Shown: piece by piece, positions 1-10,980 of the stretch
Numbering within the stretch: position 1 is the first letter of the stretch
Layout of the letters: each line of letters starts with the position of its first letter
Assembly: GCA_028551475.1 (NCBI GenBank)
Contig: CM052354.1
Span: forward strand, 28,047,258-28,111,257
Origin: Casuarina equisetifolia
Lineage: Eukaryota; Streptophyta; Magnoliopsida; Fagales; Casuarinaceae
DNA length: 64,000 nt
Direction of reading: 5' to 3'
Notes under the pieces: model-generated
Seen by the model: the letters and a program-made list of their open reading frames with translations, nothing else
Told to the model about the DNA's origin: nothing
Databases searched by the model: none
Position numbers and translations under genes: made by a program

Positions 1-2255
1 CGACACACGCAGATTGAAACAACAGAAGGTTGAAAAAAGTTGGAAACACTAAGAAATGGTACCTTTTAGTTGTACTTCTCCGGACTAAATAAGATAAAGG
101 AGTAGCAACGACTTTAGATGTATTAATTAGCTAATCAAACTTCGAACTATGCTTTTGGATCTATCAGTCAAAGCTTTTAGTTGAAAGTTAACTACCTACA
201 CTTTATTCATTTTTCATTTAAAGCCATGAGCAATCACATGGATCACAAGATGATATCTAGAGAAAGTCAAATGATTAGTGGGGTTAGGTAGCTTTGGGCT
301 ACACTTTATATGTGAAGTTTGTTTCTATTTCAATAGATGTCTCACGTGATTTGACATTTTGATTCGATTTTTCTTTGGATATCTTGGGTTTTTAACTTTT
401 TGTCATGTTGATTTTTTTCTTCTTCTAGATTTTGTGATTGATTCACTTTTTGAATGATGAGTGAATATTCTAGTGCTTATTGACAAACACATACATAAAT
501 ATTACATGGAGAATTTATTTCAACTACACGATGGTCAAACACGTCTTCCTTAAGAAAAGAGGTAGAAAAAAAGACTTTCATATAATGTTGATAGAATATT
601 TCTCACTCCAATTATTGTTGAGTAAAGAACATGATTGATTGTTGAATGATGAAGTCATTCAACCAAAAAAGTTAAATAAATTACAACTTTCATGTAGTGT
701 TGATAGCATATTTCTCACTCCAATTATTATTTACTAAAGAACATGATTGACTATCTAATGATGAAGTCATTCAACCAAAAAAGTTTAACAAATTACAACC
801 ATTAAGTCTTTTCTTAGATCTAGTCTTTTGTGTACACAATAAACAAAGAAGATGCATACTTGCCTGGTCTAAAGCCACCTAAAAATTTTAATCGGTAAAT
901 ATTGTTTTTCTAACTATTTGAAGTTGAAGAACGTTCGGTAAGTGTCATTTGCAAAAAAAGACAAAATCCTTAATGGTAGGTCCATTAAAAATAAATTTTG
1001 TTTAGCTAGAACAAGTCCTATTCAATATGTAGAGTATCAAGAGCTAAATACACAAAATAAAATTAATGAAATCCAACTATATGATTCATTAATCACAAAA
1101 TCTAGTATTAAGAAGTTTTGACTCAATTAGAACAAAGCAGTTTGATTTAAAGAAATCTTAAGTACGAAACATCATGTGGGGACCTCACTAGTCAATTAAA
1201 GAGTTTGATTTAGAAATCTTTTCTTAAGAAAAAAAATCGATGAAAGTGACGTGTTTTCAAATATTTAGAGTGACTTCTGAGTAATCCAATTCTTGATCTT
1301 TTTTTATTGCCTTTTTCTTTTCGCCTAAAAACGCTTTTGAAAATCGCCGCCGCAAAAGAGCACGACAAAAGGCAAAGACACGTCGACATCAAATCTCAAT
1401 AGAAGAAAAGGCCACAATGATTATCTCGGTCGACCAGATGGCCCGACATATACGGACGACACACCTACCACAATGGCCTTATGTTGGATTCCGACACAAA
1501 TTCAGTGCTCCCTCGTACGTAAGCGAATCTCAGATACGTCACTATCAAAAGTACAGACAGCGCATTTGTGGATAAACATGGCCCAGTTTGACGGTTAAGT
1601 TCACCAACTCACTTGTCGGTTGACAAGTGACGTAATTGACTAACGGGTTTGACTGATTAACCCACGTCATAAAAGGTTTAAAAAGTTACAATATCAAAAA
1701 TAATAGTTTTTCTTATTAAGTCTTTTCAATAAACAAAATAAAACACGAAAATCAGAATTGTCCTATCTGTAGTCTGGAACCATCCGGTAAATTCAGCACG
1801 CCATTTAATCAAAATTTAGCTTTTATTTCAATAGCTGAAGAATTTTGATATTAGGCATGTTTTGCTGAGAATAAATTAACTAATGCTTGACAATAACGTC
1901 AACGAAAATATATTGTTTATTTTGGAAGAAGCATGTTCTAATTGTCTATAAGTAACAGTAAAATTAAAAATTATATTAACAAAACTTTAGTTTTTTGACT
2001 CAATTTTTTTTATAGTTAAATTTTTTTGGAAAATGTTAAAATTATCTACAATTATGAAATAAAAATATTCTTTAACTAATTTTGATCCGACCAAACAAGG
2101 TATTCCTTTTTTAATTGCCTTGAACTTGATGATTCCACGTCAAGATTCTGCCTATGATTTATGGGTGGACCCCTTTGCTTCGGATAAAAGTAGGTAGAGT
2201 GTGGAAACACATACTTCACTTTTAAAAAAATGTGTCTCATCAAACTGAAAAAATC

Positions 2256-2263
2256 TATATAAA
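2256..2263 (+). promoter_or_regulatory. TATA box of A-type B3 gene 1
   Basis: TATATAAA lies in a context conserved in all three A-type units (aaaaaatctatataaattgtgacggcc region). It is followed 100-190 bases later by a pyrimidine-rich leader containing CTT/TTC runs (about 2410-2455). It sits about 510 bases before the leader mini-ORF and 860 bases before the B3 start. The placement suits a core promoter, but the transcription start is not proven. Confidence 0.45.
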
Positions 2264-2769
2264 TTGTGACGGCCATATGGCCCCATCAAGTTTGTTGTAT
2301 TATTATAAGTGGGCCCCTTGTACTATACATTTTTTGGTGTTTAAATATGTGTGCTCCTAGAACCATAATTTATCGTCAGTCCTTCAGCCAATTGTCAGAG
2401 TCTTCGTTTATCAGTGAGCTTTCTTCAATTTTCTTCTTCTTCTTTTTCTTCTTGTTCTGTGTGTTTTAGTGCACGATTTGATTCTTGTGTGGATACCACT
2501 TATTGATTCGATTTACGAATGGCTTCAGTTTTTTTCTAAGAAGATTTGGTTTTGCATGTTTGCTGGTTAACCATTTATAACCATAGCTCATATATAAATA
2601 ATAGAAACGAGGGTCCTTCAAAGTGTGCATGGTTCTTTGGAGTAAGCGACTCTCTCTGGATAGCCACAAATTTAAAGGGCCACTTAAACCGAAAAAGCCT
2701 CCAGCGTCACGCTCCTCATATTCCTAGTCGTTGTCGGAAACGTCAAGAACTGGAGATTGACGATTGAGG

Positions 2770-2925
2770 ATGACGACGTCGATGGTCATGTGCTGCTTTT
2801 GTGAGCATGACGAGGCGTTAAATAGAGCTCCGGTCCGCCGGCGACGATCCGAACTCCTGGCGCTCCTCGCGGAGTCCGAGCTCGGAGCCGGTGAAGTGTC
2901 TGGGCTGGTTAGGGTATTTTTGTAG
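2770..2925 (+). CDS. Leader mini-ORF (51 aa) upstream of B3 gene 1
   Basis: The frame runs from ATG at 2770 to TAG at 2925. The peptide has a Cys pair near the start (CCFC), an Arg-rich stretch (VRRRRSE) and a Leu/Glu-rich end (ELLALLAESELGAG). The frame is kept at 17420 and 23211 with only substitutions, no indels. A plausible splice donor (G|GTGAAG) near 2900 joins the acceptor at 3082-3083. Splicing would not put this peptide in frame with the B3 start at 3124, so I treat it as an upstream ORF in a leader exon. Other B3 loci in the window carry a related Glu/Leu-rich segment, so it may be the remnant of an original coding exon 1. Function unknown. Confidence 0.4.
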   Translation: MTTSMVMCCFCEHDEALNRAPVRRRRSELLALLAESELGAGEVSGLVRVFL

Positions 2926-3123
2926 CTTTCCTGACGGTTCTAGCACTAAGATACCTAAACTTAACTCCGGTCTCTTCCTCTGTGGTTTGACTTGCTCTTT
3001 GTTACATGGATTTCATTACTGAAAAGTAGTCCATTTAATTAATTTGCCACTCTGCTCATTTTCATCCGATTTGATCATCATAGGATCGGCGGAAGTGAAA
3101 CCGACCAGGCCTGTAATACGGAG

Positions 3124-3459
3124 ATGAGTGTCTCTGGATATCTGCTGTTTGAGAAGAAGCTGTCCTCACATGACTTGGAAAGACTCTATGTGTCGAAGTC
3201 AGAAGCTCGCAGAATCTATCCGGCAGCTTCAGATCCAGAAGAGACGAATCCGATGAATCTTCTCTTTCATGACGCCAGCAAGAAACGTTGGAAATTTCGG
3301 TTAATTGAACATAGTGATGGAAAACAATTTCTTGCCGGAAGTTGGAGGGAGTTTGTTCGGGCAAATAGATTAAGTGAAGGGGATTCTATAAAATTTTATG
3401 AACTCCCGGGCAATGGAGGAGAAGGGAGAAGGTTGTTCCAATTGATCGTCCAAAATTGA
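3124..3459 (+). CDS. Single B3-domain protein, A-type copy 1 (111 aa)
   Basis: A short protein made almost entirely of one plant B3 DNA-binding domain, presumably a nuclear transcription regulator. Visible family marks are LFEKKLSSHDLERLYV at the N-terminus (first strand and helix), W-x-FRL in the middle (about residue 59), and GSWREFVRANRLSEGDSIKFYEL near residues 73-96, the usual G-x-W-x-x-F-V...L-x-x-GD-x-I-x-F signature. The exon begins after a tAG acceptor at 3082-3083; the frame is open upstream but lacks an earlier ATG, so 3124 is chosen. At 111 aa it lacks the extra domains of larger REM or ARF proteins. Close paralogues lie at 17772 and 23555. Whether it is expressed is unknown. Confidence 0.78.
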   Translation: MSVSGYLLFEKKLSSHDLERLYVSKSEARRIYPAASDPEETNPMNLLFHDASKKRWKFRLIEHSDGKQFLAGSWREFVRANRLSEGDSIKFYELPGNGGEGRRLFQLIVQN

Positions 3460-5790
3460 TCAAGTATTGATCTTATGAGTTCATTTGTTACATTTTCTGT
3501 GGCCATCATCACTTAAACTATGTATTGCACTTTTTTTTCTTATTAATGGCGCTATTAGTGCTATGATGTTTCAAGGGCTAGGCACTAGCTCAACCTCCCT
3601 CTGTCTCTCCGGGCCTTTTCATCAAGCCACAATAGGCCCCTTTCTTTTCTGCACGCAAAAGCCTAGCCCAGTATTCCACCTGCAACAAATCAAAAGTGAT
3701 CAACTAAATTTGAAAGAAGTTGGAAGGCGACCAAGTTTTCAATGACAGAGAAGCTGAAAGAACTGCTGACGCCAAAGAAAAGTTGAAAGCGAACGATACT
3801 CAGGCTTAGGTATTGGGTTGACTACCAATTCTAAGAGAATTTGAAGAAACAATTACCAATGCCAAAGAGAGTTGAAAACAACTCTAAAATTTTTAGTGCA
3901 AATATATGGAGACTATGACAACATATATCTTGAGACAGACATCTTTGTCTTATTGAGAAAACCAATTCATGTTCTTGAGAAAACGAGATAACAGACTCCA
4001 AGTTGTGCTGATTTTACTTTCGTTATCATTGTTGTCATTTTAACTTTTTGCACATCATTCACCACACGCTTATCTATTCTTAACCACGTAATCGAGATTG
4101 ATGCCAGAAAAGTAATGAAAGTCAATAATTAAAAGCAGACATTGGTCTCCTCTATGTTGAAGCCACCCAACAGGCTTCAGGCTCCACACAATAACCATGG
4201 AAAAGTGGATAAAATATATGCAAAGCACATCAAAAGTTGTCTTATCAGTGTTCTGAATCACGCACAAAGGTAAACCTAACTGGTCTGACTTTTAGAGGTT
4301 AAAAGCTTCTTCTGCAAGGCATGTTTGAAGAAGCAATAGGCACCACAAAGAAACAAAAGAAATGGAATAAAAACGAATATTCGAACTAAGTGCCGGAACC
4401 CACATGAATGGTGATTGATAATGTGGGCCACTATCTCGTCAAATCTCCAAGTTCAATGGATTCTGAAAGAAAAAATAAGCCCTAAGTGATACGTTAAACC
4501 ATCAACCATCAAAGCATGTTCAAACGAACAGCTATGACCTAACTCACCATGGTACGGACAATGGTATAATATATTCTGGCACATCTGCCGACATATGTAG
4601 ACTGATAAACTAAATGGCCAAACTTGTTGGATTCAGAGATGCATGAAGAGCAGGTTCAAGTCTTTTTGTTAGACAGTAAAACAAAGGAGACCAATAATTG
4701 CATTATCAACACTAATGATTAAACATTGTTGTTCGGACTGTTAGATATTTAAATATTTTTTTCAAGCATGTTTTGCCAAAAATGCAAGGCTTAGTTGATG
4801 AAATCAATCTATTTATTTTGCTATCTAACTCTTGACATTCCAATGTTTGAACCTTCAATACATTTATTCGGTATGGGTTTGATCAAGCTTACTATTAGGT
4901 CAAGAGATCATGATAATTTATTAAATTTTTTGTCTTCATTCATGCAAATTTTACTAGCTTAAGTTATAGCTGACCTATAGTCTATACACTATTTTAATTC
5001 CATGTGGTTCAACAAGACATGACCTTTAAATTTCGGTAGACAAATGAAATCGAAGCTTTGAGTTTGACTGTGACTGGTGCCTTTTTGTGGGGTTGGGTTA
5101 GGGGGGTTGTTGGGGTTTGCTGCCTATAAATTACTTGTTCGTCTGCCATATGCTTCAGCTCAATCGTTATTGGTATAGAAAGACATTGCTGCTCCATCTC
5201 TTTGTAATAACCCACCTTCCTTTCTTCTCTTTAAGTTATCTTTAATTGTTTCATATGAGTTCATCTTCTTTAGTGATTGTTTGTTAACTACATATATATA
5301 TATTGTTAGATTTAGTAACCTATGCATGTCTCATGGAATGAATCCAGTTAAAAATAAGTGTGTTTTTCTCACTGTTCGTGAAGCTTCGAATCGTACTTTT
5401 GCCTGTTGCTGGAATTAGTGTTATTCATATACATAGGATTTTACTCATGTAGCTAGGTACAAAATTCTTCGTCAGACATAAATCTTATGCATCTACATTC
5501 ATGAACAAGAAAGAAAAGAGCACACTTGTCAAGAGAGGAAACAATCATCTCTAGGTTGTTGAGTTGCTCGAAGAAAACCATAAAATATGTGGGGGCTTTG
5601 GATGCCCTACTAGGAAATCAGCTCTCGTAAAAGTGACATGCAATATCATCCGCTCACCATAAAATACCTACTTTCACTTCATATCTCACTCCTTATGATT
5701 GTCTCAATGTTTTAGGTTTACTTTTTGCTTTTTACTTTGAATTGCTACTTTTGTGTGGATTTAAAGAATGGAATGTTTGGTTGCAGCAAA
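3460..5790. other. Intergenic region between B3 genes 1 and 2
   Basis: About 2.3 kb. The first 230 bases match the 3' flanks of the other A-type B3 genes (18110-18290 and 23880-24090). The rest is AT-rich with no convincing coding region. Small open frames at 3485, 4070 (-) and 5009 (-) have no recognisable domain. The last part before 5790 is pyrimidine-rich and ends in ttgcag, read as the intron and acceptor of the next gene. A fragment near 5620-5670 (ctctcgtaa...tatcatccgc) resembles leader DNA near 49745-49785. Confidence 0.6.
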
Positions 5791-6174
5791 ATGGCAGAAC
5801 TGAACCATGAGCTTCCGCACTCGGCCGACGTGCTCTATAGGAAGCTGACAAGAAATGACATGAATGAGAGTTCAAGACTTTACATAAAACGGAAGTACGC
5901 TCGCCGACTCTGCCCCGAAGCATTTGAAGGCCCTGAAAATGAGGAGTTTAGCCAGAACGTTCATCTTTATGATGCAAATTGGACTCGCTGGACATTCCGT
6001 TTTCATAAAAGGACACAGGACCGCAAATGTTATTTCGAAAGGGGATGGAGGGAGTTTCTCGAGAACAAGGGCAAAGGCGAAGGAGATGAAGTCAGAATTC
6101 GAAAGCAAAAGCGAGGAAATAGAGAAGTCTTGGTTATTGGCTTTGTGTTACTTGGGGGAGTATTTATTGCATAG
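5791..6174 (+). CDS. Divergent single B3-domain protein (127 aa)
   Basis: A B3-like domain with LYRKLTRNDMNESSRLYI at the N-terminus, ARRLCPEAF in the middle, YDANWTRWTFRF, then GWREFL and a basic KQKRGNRE segment. The C-terminus (VIGFVLLGGVFI) matches the tail of the alpha-type proteins at 32369 and 42768 (IGSVRLFGVLIG). It therefore lies between A-type and alpha-type genes in sequence. The ATG at 5791 follows directly after a pyrimidine tract and a ttgcag acceptor at 5781-5786. An earlier ATG at 5725 would read through that tract and is less likely. The GEGDEVRI region replaces the usual GD-x-I-x-F strand, so DNA binding may differ. Any upstream exon was not identified. Confidence 0.7.
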   Translation: MAELNHELPHSADVLYRKLTRNDMNESSRLYIKRKYARRLCPEAFEGPENEEFSQNVHLYDANWTRWTFRFHKRTQDRKCYFERGWREFLENKGKGEGDEVRIRKQKRGNREVLVIGFVLLGGVFIA

Positions 6175-7930
6175 ATTTGACAAAGATTGGCTCTAATGGT
6201 GTGGATTTATTGTGCTTTATTTTGATACGAAGTGTTTGTTTTTCATTGTTTGTCCCCTAAATAAGGGTACTATGGAGTGCCCGATAGACATCTTCAAAAG
6301 GGGCTAGTTTTATTTCTACGGTCTTAGTAGGGTTCCACATGAAGTATTATCTATGCTATTGTTTGTTGATTGTTTTTTTTTTCCTTACAATAATGGTGGT
6401 CTTCACAAATTATCCTCTATAAGCAAATAAATTCATTGTCGTTCATTGCAGAATATTATCACCTTCTCGCTCACTTAGCTGTCGGTTCCATCACCATCTG
6501 CCACCACTTCTTCTCATTTAAGCCATAGCCATGCATAACATTGATCTTTGAATTTCTAGTAACGCTGCAATCACCACATATCTGGACTGATCGGACTTAG
6601 AACTCAGAAGGGTCAAATGCAGTAAAATATTTGGATTCTGGCTGCAGCGCATGCGCGAGACCTTTTTCTGCTTTCTTTTTTGTTCGACTTCTAGCCACGG
6701 CCTCCACTAACTTCGCTAAATCTTGGGGACCAACGTTGAATTAGTTCGTCATTGTAATACACGGCTTTATACTTTCACTTAAAAAGATCCGCTATGTTCT
6801 CAATTGATATAAAACTGACGTGACCTGATGGTATATATTACATACAAAGCTTAATCTTTAAGTTAGATAAGTTACTGGAACAAAACTCGTTTCACATTTG
6901 TTGCTGGACAAATAAAGTTAAGACGATTCCAAATGACAAAATTATTTATCGTACTCAGAAAGATCTGTTCGAACACACCTTTTAGTTCATTGATTTCTCT
7001 GTATGTGTGGAGTACAGAATGCAACATTGTCCTGATAGACCACGCTGTGTTACCCTCTCTTCATCAATTTGTTAATTATACCCACTAAGGTGTATCTAGA
7101 TTTGAACCAGAGCCATCAAAGTTGACCAAACTCCAGCTGCAATGCAATTCTATTCTCAAAATCGTCACGCAATGTTTCTGCCTCGGTCATTCATGTTGTG
7201 AAAGCCAAACTAGTTTATTCCGTTAAAAGGAGCACAAGATAGCCGAGCTCTTAACAAGTCTTATCAGATTTCACCGACCAGAAAATAACAACCCCATTTG
7301 TTGTCTAGTGATAAGTTGTGGGTCATACCCGTCGGTATGATTAGCTACTGGGGTAATCTTTTTTGCATAGATCTTAGGTGGAAAAATTGAGACAACTACA
7401 AGACATGCTAAAGAAAAGGGCAAAAGATAAAGGACAAAAGATAACAGAAGTCGAAGCCCTTAAATGCTAATGCTCTTTTTGTTCTTTTAAGTCCTTTTCG
7501 ATAGAAACAGTAAGCCAAAAGATCAACAATTTGCTTGTGTATTGGCCTTCAATTTTTCATGTCCTCAAATACGAAAAATGCCTTCCAAAAATCCGATCGA
7601 TTCACATCTTCAGTGCAAATGTACATAAACGATCTTGTCTAATTCCTTAAGACAAGAGAAGTAAAACAAGACTTTCATATAATGTAGGTTGCATATTTCT
7701 TACTTAGGCCCACAGGTGTATAAGATAGGGCGCTCTTTACGCTAGTTGTTGCTTAATAAACAACAATAGTTTAATGATGTTCTTACTGTTAAAGGTTGAA
7801 CAGCATTCTGTAAGCGTTTTTTGCGAAATAAGACAAAATCCTTAATGGTAGTCATCCAAAATAATTTTTGTTTAGCTAGAACAAGTCGTATTCTAAATGT
7901 AGAGGATCAAGAGCTAAATGCACAAAGGAG
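6175..7930. repeat. Intergenic repeat flank, partly shared with 19.4-20.2 kb
   Basis: About 6540-7320 is repeated at roughly 19390-20170 (shared phrases include gaacacagcc-like and gatagaccacgctgtgtta words and a 'gaccagaaaataacaacccc' block). About 7780-7930 matches the unit flank seen at 900-1050 and 15500-15640, showing that a fourth A-type flank starts here. No gene recognised. Confidence 0.6.
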
Positions 7931-8473
7931 TGTTAAGAGACAAATCAGCAGTCCATGTCAACATTGCCACGTCAGCACCCCATCTTGCCATGTCAACCTT
8001 CATCAAACAGTCATCCGTCCACGTGGCACCTCAAGTCCACGTCAGCCCTGCACCTCTCTTCCCCGACGCGCAGCCCTCCTATCCGCAATCTCCAACCAGA
8101 TCTGCGCACCACTGGATAGGCAAATCTCACCGAAAAAGTTTCCTTTCTCATCCAAGATCGAGCGCCTCCTCCAAGCTATCGAATCATGTCCAGGTTCATC
8201 ATTCACCAACCTCAAATTCAAAATAGATTGATATAGATTGATATTGGGTTTCCAAAACCTAGATTTGAAATTATGTAATTAAGATCAGATTGATATAGGG
8301 TTTCTTATTTCCTTTTGTATACATTTGTGATATGTCTATAAATTAGACATCGTTTTGTACAAACAGATCATCGAATTGAAGTATTTCATTTTTCAGAGAT
8401 TATTAGGGTTCTTCGTGTTCTTCATGTTCTTGAGAAATTGATTCAATTTCTCAAGGATTATTCATTTCTAATT
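7931..8473 (+). repeat. 5' LTR of copia-1
   Basis: A direct repeat of 12590-13132, both 543 bp, starting TGTTAAGAGAC and ending in ttctaatt rather than the textbook CA. Within it a TATA-like 'tctataaatta' near 8335-8345 could be the promoter. The 3' part has a short inverted pair (gagaaattgattcaatttctc) near 8432-8453. Confidence 0.93.
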
Positions 8474-8485
8474 TGGTATCAATCG
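8474..8485 (+). other. Primer-binding site of copia-1
   Basis: TGGTATCAATCG directly abuts the 5' LTR. TGGTATCA complements the 3' end of initiator tRNA-Met, the usual copia primer; the following bases diverge slightly from the common TGGTATCAGAGC. Confidence 0.85.
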
Positions 8486-8529
8486 CCACAGGCTAACGCC
8501 CAATTCGATCCTCTTCATCCTCGACTCCA

Positions 8530-10058
8530 ATGGCGCAATCGCAACCCGATTTTGCTGCATCCCCCATGCCCGCTGCTGGGAATTCAGGCCAAATCTCCAT
8601 TCCGGCTGCTTCTGTGAGGCTACAAGGTCCCAACTACCTTGTTTGGAAGGCTCGGATTCTTCCATATCTCCGTGCGACGGAACTTACTGCCAATAATCGA
8701 CGGATCAGTACCTTCTCCGCTGACCTATGTCACGGTCACCGACTCCAACGGCACCGCTACCCAGGTTCCTAATCCAGAACTCCTTGAATGGCAAAAACGC
8801 GATCAGACCGCCCTGGGCCTTCTCCTCAACACCTGCTCAGACGAGATTGTCAGCCAACTGACAAAACAGTCCACTGCCGCCGAAGTTTGGCGTGCTCTGG
8901 CGGCCGAATTCGCTACCCAGAGCTCCGCTCGAGCCTCCAGCCTCCGGCTTCGTCTCCAGGCCGCATCCAAAGGCCACCGCACCGTATCCGAGTTCCTGCA
9001 CGAGATCAACGCTCTCGTTGAAGAGCTCAACGGAGTGGGTGAGGTAATCTCTGACAACGAGTACCTCACCCACCTCTTTCGGGGCCTCGAAACGCCGTTC
9101 GCACCTTTGGCGACGGCGATCTCCGTCTACACCCGCACTCAAGGCCTCACCTGTGAAGATCTTCGCGGCCTCCTCCTTACCCAGGAAGCGCAACTCGATC
9201 TGGCGGAGCAAGAACGGCCGTCGACGGTGGCTTTCTCCAGCAACCGCGATCCACCGTCTCGCGGTCGTCTCGGGAACTCTGTTCACTCTCCACCACCACG
9301 GCGGAGCACGGCGGCCAACACCCAATCATTTCCGCCTTTGGCCGGTGGTAGGTTTCTTCCAACCGCCGATCGCCACCGCGCTCCCTGCTGCCAGATCTGT
9401 CGTAGATCTGGCCACTGGGCCACCACTTGCCGGGCTCGATACACCCAGTCCAACACACATCAGGCCCGCACACCTCAGGCCAATCAGCTGGCCCGCTCGG
9501 ACTCCGTGGGCTCTTACCCAGATTCGACATCGACCCAAACCCTATCAGACTGGTTCCCTGACTCCGGGGCCACGAACCATGTCTCGCCCGACCCAATGGG
9601 CCTGGACTCTCTGCAGCCCTATCCAGGGGCAGACCAAGTAACGGTTGGTGATGGGGTGGGCCTCCCCATCACCCATACTGGTAACTTATCTAATCCCTTT
9701 AATTTTAATATTAATAATGTTTTAGTGGTCCCTAATATTTCAAAAAAATTATTATCTGTGTCACAATTTACAAGGGATAATAATTGTGCATTTATTTTTT
9801 ACCCTAATTTTTATGTTGTTCAGCATCTGCCTTCGGGCCGGACTTTGCTTAAGGGACCACTAGATCGCGGGCTCTATCGCCTTCAAACGAATAAATTGAA
9901 GCACAAGCCCATTCTCCTTCATGTATCCAAAAATATACCTGAAAAATGGCATCTTCGACTAGGGCATGCCCATTACCCTATTGTACTTAAAGTGCTTCAA
10001 CGAAATAAAATAAATTTTGAAGGCAATTTTAATTCCATTTGTCAGCTTGCCGCCTAAG
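8530..10058 (+). pseudogene. copia-1 gag, protease and pre-integrase region (frameshifted)
   Basis: The polyprotein starts at ATG 8530. One extra base near 8686 shifts the frame after about 52 codons; the continuation is open to 10057. The gag part carries a UBN2-type capsid domain (WQKRDQTALGLLL, then FLHEINALVEEL and FRGLETPF). A CCHC zinc knuckle (C-x2-C-x4-H-x4-C) sits at 9389-9430. The aspartic protease has DSGA at 9560-9571, followed by the family's VTVGDG and LLSVSQF blocks. The GAG-pre-integrase segment (WHLRLGHAHYP) begins the HHCC finger, but a one-base loss near 10043 breaks it between its two Cys residues. With these breaks no full-length product can be made. Confidence 0.9.
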
Positions 10059-10780
10059 TAAGAGTGTGAAACACGCTCATCCAATTACTCACAATACGTC
10101 AAAAGCTCCACTCGATCTTATTCATTTTGACACCTGGGGACCTGCCCCAATTATTTCTCATTCAGGAAATAAATATTATATCGCATTTATTGACGATTAT
10201 TCTAAATTTACCTGGATCTATGCATTCCAATCTCGAACTCAATTTATTTCTATTTTTGATAAATTTCAAATATTTGTGGAACGTCAATGTCAAACCCATA
10301 TTAAAACTATACAATGTGATGGGGCCTCTGAATTTACATCCGATGCCTTCACTTCCATGCTTTCTAAATTAGGCATTCATCAACGGATCCGCCGAAAGAA
10401 AACACCGACATATTGTTGAAACCGGGCTCTCTATGATTAATCACGCCCAAGTTCCACTCCCATATTGGGACTTTGCATTTGAAACGGCAGTTCACATCAT
10501 TAATCGCCTCCCAAGTCCCGTCATTAATAATCAAACACCTTGGGACTTATTATTTGGACAACAACCCTCCATATCTCATCTTAGGGTTTTTGGGTGCCTT
10601 GTATACCTTAATTTACGTCCATATGCTCAACATAAATTAGAGCCCCGTTCACGTCCATGTGTTTTCTTAGGCTACCCAACAGGATATAAAGGCTATCGAT
10701 GCCTTTGTCTTACTTCCAAACGCTTCTACATAGTGGCAGATGCCTCATTTGATGAAAATAATTTTCCATTTCACAAGGCA
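10039..10780 (+). pseudogene. copia-1 integrase region (frameshift plus internal deletion)
   Basis: The integrase core is recognised by HFDTWGP (first Asp), the FIDDYS block and IQCDGASEF (second Asp). Near 10390 the conserved stretch between the helix ending HQRI and the AERKHRH block is missing, roughly ten codons, and the frame changes; the catalytic Glu within AERKH is still present after the break. The C-terminal part (PWDLLFGQQP, RVFGCLVYLNLRPY, FLGYPTGYKGYRC) is normal for copia integrases. The deletion and the shift should abolish function of this copy. Confidence 0.88.
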
Positions 10781-10980
10781 TCCAAGTCTCTCACTAATCA
10801 TGAGACACCCACTATTCCTCTTCAAATCTCTATTCCCTTTTCATCCAGGCCCTTGGTTCCCTCAGAACCATCAACTACTTCGGCCTCATCTATATCTCCA
10901 CCACCTACCCAACCTAGGGCACCACTTCCCTCTTCTACTTCCTCTACTCATCCCATGACTACACGTCTCAAAGGTGGTAT

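Larger units (their letters stand above)
1..3690. repeat. A-type tandem unit 1 (flank plus B3 gene)
   Basis: This segment is repeated with high similarity at 14599-18290 and 20812-24091. All three begin with the same cgacacacgcagattgaaac word and run in the same order: about 2.2 kb of AT-rich flank, a TATA box, a CT-rich leader, a mini-ORF exon, a short intron and a B3 exon. The flank (1-2255) contains no gene I can recognise. Inside it, a block of about 110 bp with the phrase catatttctcactccaatta is tandemly duplicated near 580-790. The unit start may lie outside the window. Confidence 0.85.

Noticed and set aside
2546..2767. 73-85 aa frames just upstream of the A-type leader mini-ORFs
   Set aside because: The frame is shifted in unit 1 relative to units 2 and 3 by an extra A near 2695, so it is not conserved as coding sequence.
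3062..3364. 100-aa antisense frames over the A-type B3 exons (also at 17710 and 23493)
   Set aside because: They exist because the sense exon is stop-poor and conserved; they overlap the intron boundary and show no domain.
8803..9596. Long antisense frames (88-162 aa) across the copia-1 gag region
   Set aside because: They are mirror images of a GC-rich gag coding region, have no domain, and no transcript signal is visible.
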